64,000 nt of DNA from Lactarius indigo (Eukaryota > Basidiomycota > Agaricomycetes > Russulales > Russulaceae): NCBI GenBank assembly GCA_025766275.1, contig JAFKAC010000073.1, positions 1 to 64,000 of the forward strand, given 5' to 3'. The notes below the pieces were generated by a model, which was given only the letters and a program-made list of their open reading frames with translations, did no database searches and was not told the origin of the DNA. This document shows, in pieces, positions 1 through 11,359 of this stretch. How positions within the stretch are numbered: position 1 is the first letter of the stretch; each line of letters starts with the position of its first letter. The position numbers and the translations under genes were made by a program.

Positions 1-2900
1 CATGGGGCCAATTGTTATGCGCGAATTCGGCTATTGGTAGATACGCGGCCCAGTTATCTTGGCGCTCATTCACCCAGAAGCGCAAGTACTGTTCCAACCA
101 CTGATTGGTCCTCTCCGATTGCCCATCAGTGCGTGGGTGATACGCCGTGGATATGTTCTGTTGAACCCCCAAAATTCGACACGCTTCTCTTGTGAACTTG
201 GATGTGAAGCGGGGGTCTCGATCACTGATGATTTTGCGCGGTAGTCCGAATCGCTTAAAAATATGGCTGACGTACAGCGCGGCGGTTTCTTCTGCGGTTA
301 TTTCTTCTCTGCACGGTATGAACACCGAGGCTTTGCTACAGTCGTGGTCGGTGACAGTAAGGATACTGTCGTACCCTTCGGACGTCGGCAGCTTGGTGAT
401 GAAATCGATCGCCACCGTTTGAAAGGGGAGCGCATCGATCATTGGCGTAATGGGGTGTAGTGCTGCTCGTATGGGGCGTGTGTTTACCTTGTTTCGTTGG
501 CATTCCGCGCACCCTTGGACATATTCGTACACATCCTTCCGCAGTCGCGGCCACCAGTAGTGCCTCTCCAGGATTCGTTGCGTTTTTGCGATTCCCGGGT
601 GGCCATGTATCGGCAAGTCGTGATGGTCGTGAATCAGCACGCGGTGTGTCGATGCTGGTCCAGTTACTACGAACCTGCCATCCTTATACCATTCTCCCTG
701 TATCTTCTTCAATTGGTGGGAGTTTGCCCATATCTTGATTATTTGTTCGTCTTGCTGATGTCGCGGCTGCAGTAAGTTTGGGTTGAGGGTCAACATTCTT
801 GCCGCGTTGAGAGTTTGGACGAATACTTCCGGGGGGAGCACTACTACTTCGCTGTTGTCCCCTACCCCTTGGTCGTAGTCTGGTCGCCGCGACAGCGCAT
901 CGGCTCTTCCGTTGTTCTTTCCCTTGATATGATGGATCTCAAAATCGTATTCGGAGAGTTCGAGCACCTCCCTTGCAACGCGCCTGCTGATCTTTTGCGG
1001 CGACTTCCAGTACTGTAGGTTTAGGTGGTCGGAGTAAATCTTGATTTTGTGTGGTGCTCCGGCTAGTAACGGTCTCCAGTTTCTCAGAGCCTTGACGATT
1101 GCGAGTAGCTCCAGATCGTAAATGTCATAATTTCGCTCCGCTTCGGAGAGCGTTGCGGAGTAGTATCCTATGGGGTGTCGTTTTCCGTCAGATTTTTTTG
1201 CAGTAGTACAGCTCCCACCGCGTAACCCGAGGCGTCAACTTCTAGTTCGAACGGGTCTTGGAGAACGGGATGTGCCAATACTGGTTCTTCGGTTACGAGA
1301 CGTTTCAGGGTGTTGAAGGCCTTGTCTTCCTCCTCGGTCCACCTCCATTCTTCGTCTTTTCGTGTTAGTTTGGTAAGTGGTTTGGCGTGAGTTGCGAAAC
1401 CGCGAATAAAAAGTCTGTAAAAGTTGCAAAAGCCCAGGAAGGACCGCACGTCTTTGACTTTTGTTGGTGTGGGCCAGTTTGTGATGCCTTGAACTTTTAC
1501 GGGGTCCATGCGGGTCACCCCCCTTTCAAGGATTACCCCCAGGTAATCCATTCGCGGTTGGTGGAATAGACACTTCTCGAGTTTGAAGTAGAGGTCGTGC
1601 TCGCGCGCGACACACAGCACATCGCGGACTGCGGAAACATGGGCAGCTAGGTCGTGGTCAAAATGAGTCGCGATACCGATGTCATCCATATAAACACGTA
1701 TCGTAGTGCCCAGTCGCTCATGCTTGGCTATCGTGTTGCGATAGATGTGGTTCATCATAGCCTGGAAGGTCGCCGGGGAGTTGGTGAGGCCAAAGAACAT
1801 AACTGTGGGTTCAAAAAGGCCAAATTTAGTTTTAAATGCGGCTTTTTCCTGATCGCCGTCTCGAATGCGTATGTTGTTGTACCCCCATCGGATGTCGAGC
1901 TTTGTATATATGTGGGCGTTGCTGAGGTCTAGGATGAGATCTTGTATAAGCGGTAGCGGGTATTGGTTTCGAATGGTGTGAGAGTTGATGACCCGATAGT
2001 CCTGTACCGGGCGTAGCTTTCCGTCCTTCTTTTTAATGAAGAAGAATGATGACGCGTACGGGGATATAGAAGGGCGTAAGTAGCCCTGTTTAAGCTTCTC
2101 TTCTAAGAATTCTTTGAGTTCGCCTTCCTCCTTTTGCGTCATGGGGTATATTTTGCAGTCTATTGCAGCCGGTGCTGATGGTTTAAAGTCAATCGCATGA
2201 TCCCACGGTCTCGCCGGAGGGAAACGATGCGAGGCCTGTTCATCGAAGAGTTTGCGGAAATCGGCGTATACCGCAGGTAGTTCCACCGCCGTTTGCTGCT
2301 GCTTTGCCGATATAGCCAGTTCCGTCGAGGTCGTGGCTCGGGCGAAGGTTTCTTCGTGTAACTCCTGCACGATAGCCTCCTTTTCAGCAACGATTAGGGC
2401 GCGAACAATGGGTGTCGCGAGTAGATCTTCCGTTGTGGCTAGCACCACGGGTTGCACATCCGGATGTGTGGTGGCGGTGGCCCAGCTAATGGTAGGTTCG
2501 AAGGCGCTGAGCCATGGGTATCCGAGCACCATGTCTTCACTCCCAAGGTCGGTGACTAGGAAGGTCATCTTCTTTATCTGTTGTGTGTTTTTACTTCGAG
2601 GTTAACGTAATGAGTGATTAACCCAGCTTTGTTCTCCGTATTATCTATATTCCATATTCTTCGGGGTGTTTGTAATGGTTGTATCGGGATTCCGGCCCGA
2701 GCTGCCATGTTTGGCTTGATGAAGTTGTCGGTCGCTCCAGAGTCGACCAACGCGTTTGTTTCAGTCGTTCGGTAATTCGTTCGGACAGTCACTGGAATTC
2801 GCAAGGATCGGTAGCGCGTTGTCACAATTACAGAATTACATTGTAAAGCCCTCACCCAGACTGACGGGTTCAGGCGTCCCGAAAACCCTCTTTCCCCCAT
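1..2900 (-). pseudogene. pol: Pol polyprotein of G1, frameshifted, partial
   Basis: The frame opens with the aspartic protease (DSGATDNF) and breaks near 2570, where a stop follows THNR and the reading frame changes. It then runs through RT with SPYASSFFFIKKKDGKLRPV and the catalytic YMDD (DDIGIAT) into the start of RNase H (VDASGYAVGAVLLQ). A second break lies in a run of seven A near 1195. The remaining 1.1 kb still matches RNase H and integrase of the sister elements when frames are switched, up to the window edge at the integrase segment EFAHNNWP. The breaks make this a non-functional copy. Confidence 0.88.
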
Positions 2901-4912
2901 AGATCCTGAAGGATGAGGTCTTTTACTTCATCCGTGCTATTGGCTACCTGCGTGAGCCACTCCTTGGCTTGTTCTCCCGCGGTTTTCGTGCTTGCCATGT
3001 TGATCTGCGGCATTGGTGTTGTACTTGGCGCCGGTGACATATGTCCCGGCAGCGATGGCTCGTATTGCGACACGGGACCCGGAGGGTAGCCCGTGGTTTC
3101 GGTCATGCGACTGCTAGTTGGCGCATTCTGCTGCCATTGTCTCTGCCTTCGCGGGTATGGACAGTTTCGTGAGAGGTGACCTGGAGCGTCGCAGTTATAA
3201 CAAAGGACGTTCCTTAGGTCTCGTCGCGAGCCTCCTCTCCCTCGTCCCCTTACTCCTGGTCCGCCTCTTGGCGGGAATGGCGGTGCTTGCCAATCCCGGT
3301 GGGGCAACTTGTTGAAATCTACGTCTTCTGACCCTGCCAGGCGTACCTTGGCGCGATCCGCCGAGGTATCCATAGCCCAGGGATTGGCGGGCAGGTTCTG
3401 CGGTAGTGCCCATCCTGCGTTACCGGTCTGCTTCTTTGGTTGCGTGGGGGTGTTCTTGTATTCGTTGAGCCTCGCTTTGAGGTGGATGTAGTTCTTCTGC
3501 CGCTTGAGGACGGCCCTCTTCCAATCATCAAACGTGATCGGGTCGTCGAATTGGAACGCATTCTTGAATAGTTCTCTCGGTAGCCCCGACGTGAAGAGGT
3601 CGATCGTTTGTGGTTCGTTGAGACGGTAATGAGCTTTCCGTGCCAGCTGTTCGAAGTCGTTGACGTACTTATCAATATCTTCGCCAACCATTTTGAACCC
3701 CTTCCTTAGTATTGCTTGTGCCTGTTCGCGTTCCAGCGTATTTTCAAATCGCTGGCTGAAGCCGTCGGCCACGGCGTCCCACAAGTCGCGAGTATAGGGA
3801 CTAATCCCTCGTTGTATCTGCCTGTTGAGCCAGTTCAGGAACGATAGGACCCATTCGCTGACTGCTCCGCCTTTGATGTATGAAAGGAACAGGAGGCATC
3901 TCCTGTAATCGTTGCGCATGATAGGGGCGTCCAGGTTCATGCCCCAGTAGACGTGCCACTGTGTCAGAAATTGGTCGACTTTGAGTCTGTCTCCGTCAAA
4001 AATGGAAGGTGGCTCGCCGGTTAGCTTTTCGTTATGATGTCCCCCTCCTCCGACATCTCCGCCGCCTCCTCCACCGCCTCCTCCGCCTCCTGGTGGTCCT
4101 GCGGGAGGCATTCTTGGTGGCTCCGTTCGTCGTAGGTCAAATGGGATACCTCCCCCTGGTGGCGGTGGCGGGTCTCCACCCGGTCCTCCCACTCCTGGCG
4201 GGAGGTCTAGCGCGGGCTGTCGCCCAGATGGGGGGTCCCCTCGATCTGAGCCTATTGCTCTAAAGATCGCTGCGTCGTCGGCGGTCATGCGTACGCCTGT
4301 CTCGGGGTTAATAGGCATGAGGATTTCTCGTGCCTCTTCTTGTATTACGCGTGCTTCTTCTATTGCGACTTCTTCCATGGCTCGGGTTATGGTTGCCATG
4401 ATAGCTGGTGAGCGGATGTGAATTGGCTCTGGTTCTGTAATGTGCGCGGACTCAGCTCGTTCGATGAGGAGATCCTGTATTGCTCCTCCGCTTGTCTCCG
4501 TTTGATTGGGTTCTCGTCCCTCGCTTTCGTCTTGGCTGCTTTGCCCTTCTTCTGATACTACTTCTCCGGTGGAATGTTCTCGTATTTGTCCGTCAATGGG
4601 ACCCCAATCTGCTCGGCTATTGAGCTCTCGGGCGTCGATGTCACACTGATATCTGGGTCCTGCCGGTCGTATAACGTCCCAGTGGGAATCTATGGGGTTC
4701 CACGCAACCTCTGTCCAACACAAATGGTCGAAGTTGAACTCAACTGGTCGGAACCTGCTAGGTCCGTTGAATTCCACGAAATATCCGGTTTCTTCTTGTC
4801 TTTCCCTCCAACTAGCAGCTTGTAAAAAGCGCGTGGGGACGTTGCGTTCTCCTCTTCTTGGGAGCGAATAGGGACGGAAACTCGTCCACTGGTCTCTTGT
4901 TGTTACGGCCAC
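2870..4912 (-). CDS. gag: Gag polyprotein of G1
   Basis: An open frame of 680 codons beginning at GTG 17 nt inside the LTR boundary; no in-frame ATG precedes it. It encodes the capsid/nucleocapsid precursor. An N-terminal block (VEFN..HLCWTEV.WNP) is shared with the other Gypsy gags here. It is followed by an acidic and Pro/Gly-rich linker with a polyglycine run (about residues 240-300). Next come a retrotransposon gag domain (QWHVYWGMNLD onward) and one CCHC zinc knuckle, CYNCDAPGHLSRNC, near residue 575. The frame ends WGKEGFRDA-stop and overlaps pol. It appears undamaged, unlike pol of the same copy. Confidence 0.85.
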   Translation of the reverse strand: MAVTTRDQWTSFRPYSLPRRGERNVPTRFLQAASWRERQEETGYFVEFNGPSRFRPVEFNFDHLCWTEVAWNPIDSHWDVIRPAGPRYQCDIDARELNSRADWGPIDGQIREHSTGEVVSEEGQSSQDESEGREPNQTETSGGAIQDLLIERAESAHITEPEPIHIRSPAIMATITRAMEEVAIEEARVIQEEAREILMPINPETGVRMTADDAAIFRAIGSDRGDPPSGRQPALDLPPGVGGPGGDPPPPPGGGIPFDLRRTEPPRMPPAGPPGGGGGGGGGGGDVGGGGHHNEKLTGEPPSIFDGDRLKVDQFLTQWHVYWGMNLDAPIMRNDYRRCLLFLSYIKGGAVSEWVLSFLNWLNRQIQRGISPYTRDLWDAVADGFSQRFENTLEREQAQAILRKGFKMVGEDIDKYVNDFEQLARKAHYRLNEPQTIDLFTSGLPRELFKNAFQFDDPITFDDWKRAVLKRQKNYIHLKARLNEYKNTPTQPKKQTGNAGWALPQNLPANPWAMDTSADRAKVRLAGSEDVDFNKLPHRDWQAPPFPPRGGPGVRGRGRGGSRRDLRNVLCYNCDAPGHLSRNCPYPRRQRQWQQNAPTSSRMTETTGYPPGPVSQYEPSLPGHMSPAPSTTPMPQINMASTKTAGEQAKEWLTQVANSTDEVKDLILQDLWGKEGFRDA
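2882..2888 (-). promoter_or_regulatory. Putative -1 frameshift heptamer GGGTTTT, gag/pol of G1
   Basis: Read on the minus strand, the gag codons are GAG GGT TTT, giving G_GGT_TTT, a canonical X_XXY_YYZ slippery site. A -1 slip joins gag to the pol frame exactly (GFS...). The same heptamer occupies the same codons in the two other Gypsy elements whose gag/pol junction is visible. Confidence 0.6.
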
Positions 4913-4918
4913 GGTGGT

Positions 4919-4929
4919 ATCTTGGTCTT
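4919..4929 (-). promoter_or_regulatory. Self-complementary primer-binding site of G1
   Basis: On the minus strand AAGACCAAGAT lies 2 nt downstream of the LTR. It is a perfect 11-nt complement of ATCTTGGTCTT inside the same LTR and resembles no tRNA 3' end I know. Tf1/sushi-type elements prime reverse transcription from the folded 5' end of their own mRNA through an 11-nt match. The same arrangement here is inferred from complementarity alone. Confidence 0.75.
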
Positions 4930-4931
4930 AA

Positions 4932-5452
4932 TGTAACGTCGCCACGACGTTAGCTCGACTTGAGCTCAATGAGGGGTAACAACTTAGCGGATGTCTTGAA
5001 GACTCGAAGGTCCAAGCGTAGGCAATAGTGAACACTCGAAGGTGCACTGTACGTTGAGAGAGAAATCGAAAGGCAGAGAGATCGAGAGGCAGAGAAGTCG
5101 AAAGATAAGAGAAACAAGTGACGATTCAAGAAGACCAAGATGGCGTATCTTGGTCTTCACAAGACGGTTTAAATACACAAGTCAGCAGGCTTTCAAGCGC
5201 TGCTATGAGTCACAGTAAGGTAGCGTCCAACGTATCGCAGAAACATCGCAAACACTAATACTACTAGTACCTGTACTAGTATCGAGTCATCAAGGCACCG
5301 CTCAGTCAGCTATCAGTCGTATCGCCTATCACCTCACCGTATCGCCGTAAGTAAGTCCGCAACTAATCTACCTTACCGCCGTAGTTGCAACCGGTACAGT
5401 AAGGGTCCTCAGAAGTTATCGTACCACAGTACCGAAAGTCCAAAACGTGACA
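4932..5452 (-). repeat. 5' LTR of element G1 (521 bp)
   Basis: It starts TGTAAC and ends GTGACA on the plus strand, giving the TG...CA ends of an LTR. A related 520-bp copy lies alone in the opposite orientation at 16910-17429. Inside is an inverted repeat of AAGACCAAGAT / ATCTTGGTCTT. The second arm is the predicted start of the RNA, because the primer site next to the LTR is complementary to it. Confidence 0.9.
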
Positions 5453-5458
5453 CAACGT

Positions 5459-6609
5459 GCCAAAGCAACAAAATCAATCACCACCGACAGAAACCCCATC
5501 TATTTCCCATCACCACTGAACCGTCAGCCGAACCATTTGAGGTGGTAGCCATGGACTTCATAGTCAAACTCCCGGTATCAAAGGGGTTTGATTCGATTCT
5601 CACCATCACAGATCATGATTGCTCAAAAGCGGCAATATTCATACCGTGCAACGAAACCATAACGTCAGAAGGAGTGGCAAAACTCTATCTCCGATATGTC
5701 TACCCCCATTATGGCTTACCCCGAAGGGTTATATCAGACCGAGACCCAAGATTCACGTCTACATTCATGAGACAACTATGCAAAACGTTAGGAATACAGC
5801 AAAACGTGTCATCAGCGTATCATCCCCAAATGGACGGACAATCGGAACGCACTAACCAATGGCTAGAACAATACCTACGACATTGGTGTAATGTACAACA
5901 GGACAATTGGGCAGAACTACTACCCATGGCACAATTCGCGCACAATTCATGGAAGAACGCCACCACCAAGCATTCCCCGTTTTCACTCATCATGGGATGG
6001 GAACCGCGAACCACATGGACACCCAAACCGTCAAACAACCCCGTGGTGGATCAGAGATTAGAAGAGTTACTGATACTCCGACAACATGTGCAGGATAGTA
6101 TCAAGCATGCGCAACTCCTTATGGCCCAACGAGGAAAGACAGGATTCACACCTTATCAACAAGGAGACCAAGTATGGTTAGAAGGAACCAATCTCCGTAC
6201 CTTCTACCCCACGAACAAACTAGCTCCAAAATGATACGGACCCTTCAAAATTTCCAAGGTCTTATCAGACGTCTCATACAAGTTAGAGCTTCCGGCATCA
6301 TGGAAGATACATCCAGTATTCCATGCGAACCTTCTAACGCCATATAAGGAAACGGAGATACATGGCGCAAACTATACCCGACCGCCACCAGACCTTATTG
6401 AAGGAGAAGAGGAGTACGAAGTGGAGCGAATTGAAGACGCCCAGGAACAAGGAAGAGGGCGTAAACTCCACTACCTAGTAAAGTGGAAAGGATTCCCACC
6501 AAGTGACAACACCTGGGAACCCGCGACAAACATGACCCACGCCGCAGACGTCATCAAAGACTTTTACCAACGATACCCAACCGCCAAAGGGGCTGGACGA
6601 ACGATATAA
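5459..6609 (+). pseudogene. pol: Integrase and chromodomain of G2
   Basis: It carries the integrase catalytic core: VVAMDFIVKLP (first Asp), VISDRDPRFTS (second Asp) and DGQSERTNQW (Glu). After the GPY-like segment a chromodomain follows (YEVERIEDA... LVKWKGFPPSDNTWEP at 6415-6560), the module that steers chromovirus integration toward marked chromatin. The frame is broken by TGA at 6232-6234, just after KLAPK, where sister elements have Arg; a CGA-to-TGA transition explains it. The protein would otherwise read to the TAA at 6607-6609. Confidence 0.88.
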
Positions 6610-6644
6610 GGACACCCTCAGTCACATTCCTCCTCAGCCCAACA

Positions 6645-7166
6645 ATGACCGACACCCCAGTATCAGACACCACCCTCGTTCAAGTCCTCAGCAACCCCCA
6701 ACTTGAAGCCGCCCTCGAACGAGGGATCGTCACCATCGACCTCTCCGATATCCCCCAACTGTCACCTCCGCCGTCCCCCCAACATGCCGTCATCGTCAAC
6801 CCCATTCCCATCGAACGAGAGCCTGGGGAGCTCACCCCATCGACACCCGAGGAAGGGCAATACTCCCCAATGCCCCCTCCTCAACAACAGTCAACCCCTT
6901 TACCCGAACCACAACCTCAATCGCCACCATCCTCCCCGTCATCCACACCACCCCCACCACTAGAACCATTTACCCCAGTCCGCGTCCACACCCCCATTGA
7001 CTATAACCGACCCGACTCTCCCCCAACAACACAGACGACCCTGGTGCCCCATTCTTCCCAAACACCCCAGGAACCCCCAAGTACTACCCATTACAGATCC
7101 CACTACCAGACGGTGGATCCAACCCTGCGAAGTATATTTACTATCGTAAGGGGTTCACCGAGGTAG
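6645..7166 (+). CDS. Proline-rich ORF downstream of the G2 chromodomain
   Basis: A 173-codon ATG frame begins 35 nt after the pol stop. It opens with a short ordered-looking part (TDTPVSDTTLVQVLSN..., DLSDIPQL) and then becomes extremely Pro/Ser/Thr-rich with repeated PPP and SPPSSPSS segments. It overlaps the next frame (7007-8092), which lies -1 to it. That is the same frame relation as the +1 ORF and pol tail in G6. No domain is recognised. It may be the N-terminal half of the tail protein, separated by an indel, or an independent third ORF. Confidence 0.5.
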   Translation: MTDTPVSDTTLVQVLSNPQLEAALERGIVTIDLSDIPQLSPPPSPQHAVIVNPIPIEREPGELTPSTPEEGQYSPMPPPQQQSTPLPEPQPQSPPSSPSSTPPPPLEPFTPVRVHTPIDYNRPDSPPTTQTTLVPHSSQTPQEPPSTTHYRSHYQTVDPTLRSIFTIVRGSPR

Positions 7167-8092
7167 TGGGGACAATGGGCATCGGGCAACCCCACTATGG
7201 AGAGGAAGTCTACCTCTTGTCACTTAGGCCGAATGTCTCGGCACCCCCCCTCACGGCAGAACAGCTGCAGTTCTTCGACCCCCACGACATCCGCGCCTGT
7301 GCTTTAGACGAAACCCTCATCGAGCTGAACTCGCCACGGCTTACTGCCGAAATCACTAGGCTACGGACGGGACTCTTAGCACTCAAAGAAATCGACGAGA
7401 AGTGCGAGAAGCTAGAGGAAAACGCGTGCAAGCTACGGTCGGAGCGACTTACGGTAGATCTGATGTTAGCCAGCACAAAAAGGCGGCTCCAATATGCAGG
7501 GGCGTTGGCTACTATTGGCGATGAATACGCACGCATGACTGCCCTACCTGCACCCCTCCATCACTCTCATTACGCCATCCCATTCTCCCCGCGACGTGGA
7601 GGACCACTAGAGTTCCCTCGCCTCGCTGACAAAACTCATCGGCGATGTTGCTATCACTGCAACAGCCCCCACCACCTCGTGCGCGACTGCCCCACTCGAC
7701 CACGACCAGCCTGTCGTCACTGCCAGAGTCAAGAGCATCAATCTTATCGATGCATCTTTCGACGAGCAGGTATGGTCGAGGAAGTGATCACGACCCACCA
7801 GGCCGACGAGTGTATACGACAGGCCGTGACCACGGAAGCCACCACTTCTTTTACGGTCCCTGAACCACCGACAATCGCAGCCCAGACCCAAGGAAGGTGG
7901 TGTGGACGTTGCTTTCATACTGACGCCAACCACGACGAGATCCGATGCCCGCAGTACGAAATGTGTCGCAAGTGTGGCAAACGTGGACCCTTCCTCTTTC
8001 TCAAAACACACTACTGTCGGCTCGACATTTCTCCCTGGCCGGAGAATGACTTGGACGCCAACATCTACGACCTTGTCGACCCAGAATGTTGA
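7007..8092 (+). CDS. Post-chromodomain tail protein of G2 with coiled coil and CCHC knuckles
   Basis: The frame is open from 7007; the first ATG is at 7175. It starts with NTDDPGAPFFPNTPG and KYYPLQIPLPDG, matching the GPDYIPFPIKLPNG stretch of the G6 pol tail. A heptad-like helix follows (LRTGLLALKEIDEKCEKLEE). Two CX2CX4HX4C knuckles come next (CYHCNSPHHLVRDC, CRHCQSQEHQSYRC), then a further Cys/His-rich segment (WCGRCFHTDANHDEIRC, CRKCGKRG). Nucleic-acid binding is inferred from the knuckles. A knuckle set at this end of the element, separate from gag, is unusual. Confidence 0.6.
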   Translation, partial: PTRLSPNNTDDPGAPFFPNTPGTPKYYPLQIPLPDGGSNPAKYIYYRKGFTEVVGTMGIGQPHYGEEVYLLSLRPNVSAPPLTAEQLQFFDPHDIRACALDETLIELNSPRLTAEITRLRTGLLALKEIDEKCEKLEENACKLRSERLTVDLMLASTKRRLQYAGALATIGDEYARMTALPAPLHHSHYAIPFSPRRGGPLEFPRLADKTHRRCCYHCNSPHHLVRDCPTRPRPACRHCQSQEHQSYRCIFRRAGMVEEVITTHQADECIRQAVTTEATTSFTVPEPPTIAAQTQGRWCGRCFHTDANHDEIRCPQYEMCRKCGKRGPFLFLKTHYCRLDISPWPENDLDANIYDLVDPEC

Positions 8093-8126
8093 AGTCGAGG
8101 CGTCTTCAAGCCTGAACGGGGGGTAA

Positions 8127-8709
8127 TGTTACGATTTTCTATTCCTGCCTTGCTCAACTCTTCAGACTCGTTCCTTCCCTTTTTCCACTCCGTCCCTTTC
8201 CCATATTATGAGCCCTGTATGACTACGCAGACGATACGTTTACCCGGTTCCTATCACGCGCTTTGCTTATCGTTGTTATCTTTCGATAAAGCTTGACATG
8301 TGCTAGTTTCCATTCACTTCCTGACCACGCGCAGACCCGCGTGATTCTCCTTTGTCCCCGATTCAGACATCCCTTTATTCCCATTACGATCCACTTTTAT
8401 TCTCCAATAGGGAACGGCGTTATTCCCCTTTTTGTCCAGTACGATACGACGAGTATTTAAGCCTAGCACTACCTAGCTTGTACGGTAGACTAGACTTCTT
8501 GTGTAATAACTACACTTGACACCGAGTCTCTCGACCTTCCGACCTTTGCTAGGCCTTCGCATCTTAGCCATCCTCTATAGTCCAAGTGGCATACGTCCTT
8601 GTGACTCTTGTGCACCATTATATCTGAAGTCAAGCCTTTGAGCTTAGACTACCGTCTATCTGACTGACTTGGTACAGGTCGTACCTAACGCCCCTGTAGT
8701 GGCGTTACA
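8127..8709 (+). repeat. 3' LTR of element G2 (583 bp)
   Basis: The polypurine tract GAACGGGGGGTAA (8114-8126) leads directly into TGTTACG..., and the repeat ends GGCGTTACA at 8709. A TATA-like GTATTTAAG lies at 8453. Past 8709 the sequence becomes the 3' part of a different element on the opposite strand (G3), consistent with insertion into it. Confidence 0.8.
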
Positions 8710-9968
8710 CGGTGGGGCCTCTTCTTTGTGGTCATTCATGGATGTTTCGCGATAGGGTGTGAGTAAGCTGGTGTGAAACACGTTATGTATTTTCCACTGC
8801 ACTGGCAATTGTAGGTGATAAGCCATATCAGAAGCACGTTGAAGGACAATAAATGGTCTGTATCGCTGTGGTGCTAACTTTGTGGATGGATGCGTTGTTT
8901 TTGAGCTTGTGGCCTCAAGCCATACCTTATCACCTAATTGATAGGGCTGATACTTCGGTGATTCATGTACCCATTGTTGTTGCACCCGATACATGGCGTC
9001 TCTTGCATTTGCTCTGGCTTCTGTGAGTTCCACCAGTTGTTGGTCAGTGGTAGGAGACGTGGTGGTTCCTTTCAGTTGATGTACTGTGGGTACAAACCCC
9101 ATGAGGAGTTCGAACAGCATTTTCCATGTGGTGTCAGATGGCCAAGCATTCATAGTATACTGGGCAATGGGTAACATAGGTGCCCAATTGTCCTGTTGGT
9201 AGTTAGTGTATATATGGAGGTATTGTTCCAATTTTTGGTTGGTTCATTCAGATTGTCCATCGGTTTGCAGGTGATAGGTGGAACTAATGTTCTGTTGGAT
9301 GCCTAACGCTGAACACCATGCTCATGCTAGCGTGGCCATGAACCTAGGATTGCGATCTGATATGACTTTACTTGGTAGTCCGTAATGTGGGAGTACATGT
9401 CATATGTACAACTGTGCCACTTCTTCTGTCCCATACATCTCTTTCCAAGGTATGAACATGTTTGCCTTTGAGCATCCTTGATCCGTGATCGTTAAGATTG
9501 TGTCAAAACCTTGTGACTTTGGTAATTTCATAATGAAATCAAGGGAGATAGTTTTGAATGGGAGGGGCGAGTCGTCCGGGTAGATCGGGGACAGTGGTAT
9601 TCGTGGGCGTGTGGTGAGATTTTTGTTGGCTTGGCACTTCGTACAGCCGCAAATGTAGTCAATGATGTCTGCTTTCATGTTGGGCCACCAGTAATGTTTT
9701 TGGATGGCTGCTAATGTGTTGGACTGTCCTGGGTGTCTGGCAGAAATAAGGTCGTGAAACGACCAAATTACCCCCCTCCTCAGGGAGGGATCATCCACAA
9801 TCGCCAGTTGGTCGTTATGGAACCACAGACCAGAGTTGTCATGCAACAGGGGGGTCGAGCATTGGCAAAGAAGTCGGTATGGGAGGCTTGTGCGGCACGA
9901 CATTGATCGTCCAGCATGGTGGTATGAGCGATGTCGATGAAGAAGGAAGGCGGAAGAACAGTAACCAC
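8710..9968 (-). pseudogene. pol: Integrase remnant of G3
   Basis: It contains the zinc-finger part (ISARHPGQ...HYWWPNMKADI...CTKCQ) and the first catalytic segment LDFIMKLPKSQGFDTILTITD. The second catalytic region is degraded, with stops near 9390 and 9240, and a last open piece (9231-8710) runs from EQYLHIYTNY to the HTSLLTPYRE region. Coding ends at the junction with the G2 LTR at 8709/8710; codons read beyond it are chimeric. Confidence 0.78.
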
Positions 9969-10187
9969 AGAATTATCGATACCTGTGGGAATGAGTGCCG
10001 GATGACGAGAGAGTGTGTCAGCATGTAGAGTGGGTCCTGGGACATGTTTGAGGATGATATGGTAGTCGGCGAGGACATTGATCAGTCATGCGACTCATCG
10101 GTTAATATGTTGGGGAGACCGGTAATGGAGAAGATTCTGATGGTCAACAAGGACCATGACAGGATGAGTGGCGGTGACAAGTAGATG

Positions 10188-11293
10188 TCACCAGTGTTCG
10201 AGACTGCACACTAGCACAAGAAGTTCACAATCATACACATCGTAATTTCTCTCAGTGGTGGACAGTGATTGTGAGAAATAGCCAATGACTTGCTGCTTCC
10301 TGTGGTCATCTGATTGTGTTAAAATGGCGCCAATCGCATAGAGGGACGCATTGGTTTGTAGTTGATATGGTGATGCAGGGTTGGGCTGGCATAGTGCAGG
10401 TTGCGAACACGCAATGGATAGTAGAGTGTCAAGAGCTGAGGTACATTCTGGAGTCCATTGAAACGACACATCCTTTCGCAGTAGGTTAGTGAGAGGTCGT
10501 GCTATTTCAGCATATCGAGGAATGAACAGGCGTTGGTAGCCAAGTATGCCAAGTGTGCTGCATAACTGTTTTATCGAGGTTAGAACTCTGGGCCAGTCTC
10601 GCAGGCCAGAGACCTTGTTGTCGCCCATCTGAATAGTACGGTCAGCGATAGTCATCCCAAGATAGTCTATTTCTGTTCGTTCAAAAGCGCATTTAGACAA
10701 TTTAAGAAAGTAACTCTCCTTGAGGAGAGTCTGCAGTACTTGTCCAACAATGTTGCGATGTCGGTGAATGTCTGCTACGGTGGTGATGAGGATGTCGTCC
10801 ATGTATATGTAGAGTTCTGTCAGGTACTTGAGCAATAGAGTGCAAAAGATACAATTCATTGCTCGAACGAATGTGGCGGGGGAGTTGGTAAGGCCGAAAT
10901 ACATAACCATTGGTTCAAAAAAACCTCACAGTGTTTTGAATGTGGCTTTCCGTTGATCTCCATCTCGTATCCTGATGTTGTTATAGCCCCACCTTATATC
11001 GAACTTTGTGAACAGGGTTTTGTTGGCTAGCTGATCAAGGAGATTCGAGATAAGTAGTATCAGATATGTATCTTTCAACGTGATTTGATTTAGCGGTTTG
11101 TAATCCTGTATGGGTCGGAGTTTCCCATCCTTTTTTTGAGGAAGAAAAAGGACGAAGTGTAAGGAGATTTCGACTCTTGGATATAGCCTTTCTCCAAATG
11201 TTCCTTTAAGAACTCGTCTAAGTGTACTAGCTCTTTAGTGTTTAGCGGATAAATTTTGCATTGCAGCGTAGCAGGTGCATCTGGTAGTAGCAT
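10188..11293 (-). pseudogene. pol: Reverse transcriptase and RNase H remnant of G3
   Basis: RT motifs LQCKIYPLNTKE, SPYTSSFFFLKK and MYFGLTNSPATF, and the catalytic YMDD (IYMDDILITT near 10805) are readable across several frame changes. An RNase H start (LQTNASLYAIGAILTQ) has Asn where the sister elements have Asp (VDAS). Since this Asp is catalytic in RNase H, the domain would be inactive even without the stops. Confidence 0.8.
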
Positions 11294-11359
11294 TATCGCG
11301 TGATCGTCCTCTTGACTCGGTGGGAATCGCTTTGTGGCTTCTTCCGAAAAGACGGTTGT

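Larger units (their letters stand above)
1..5452 (-). mobile_element. Ty3/Gypsy chromovirus-like LTR retrotransposon, partial (element G1)
   Basis: On the minus strand the order is LTR (5452-4932), primer site, gag (from 4912) and pol (from 2900), running off the left window edge inside integrase. Gag, protease, RT, RNase H and integrase order is that of Ty3/Gypsy. The element sits inside another Gypsy: immediately right of its LTR, at 5453, a plus-strand integrase resumes in mid zinc finger. The 3' LTR and the partner target duplication lie outside the window. Pol has two reading-frame breaks (near 2570 and 1195), so this copy is not autonomous as it stands. Confidence 0.93.
5453..8709 (+). 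mobile_element. 3' part of a plus-strand Gypsy chromovirus (element G2)
   Basis: The fragment starts inside the integrase HHCC finger (C-Q-S-N-K at 5459), passes through the integrase core, chromodomain and a Pro-rich plus zinc-knuckle tail, and ends with a polypurine tract and LTR. Its 5' part is missing at the exact junction with the G1 LTR. The simplest reading is that G1 inserted here and that the upstream half lies left of the window. Confidence 0.88.
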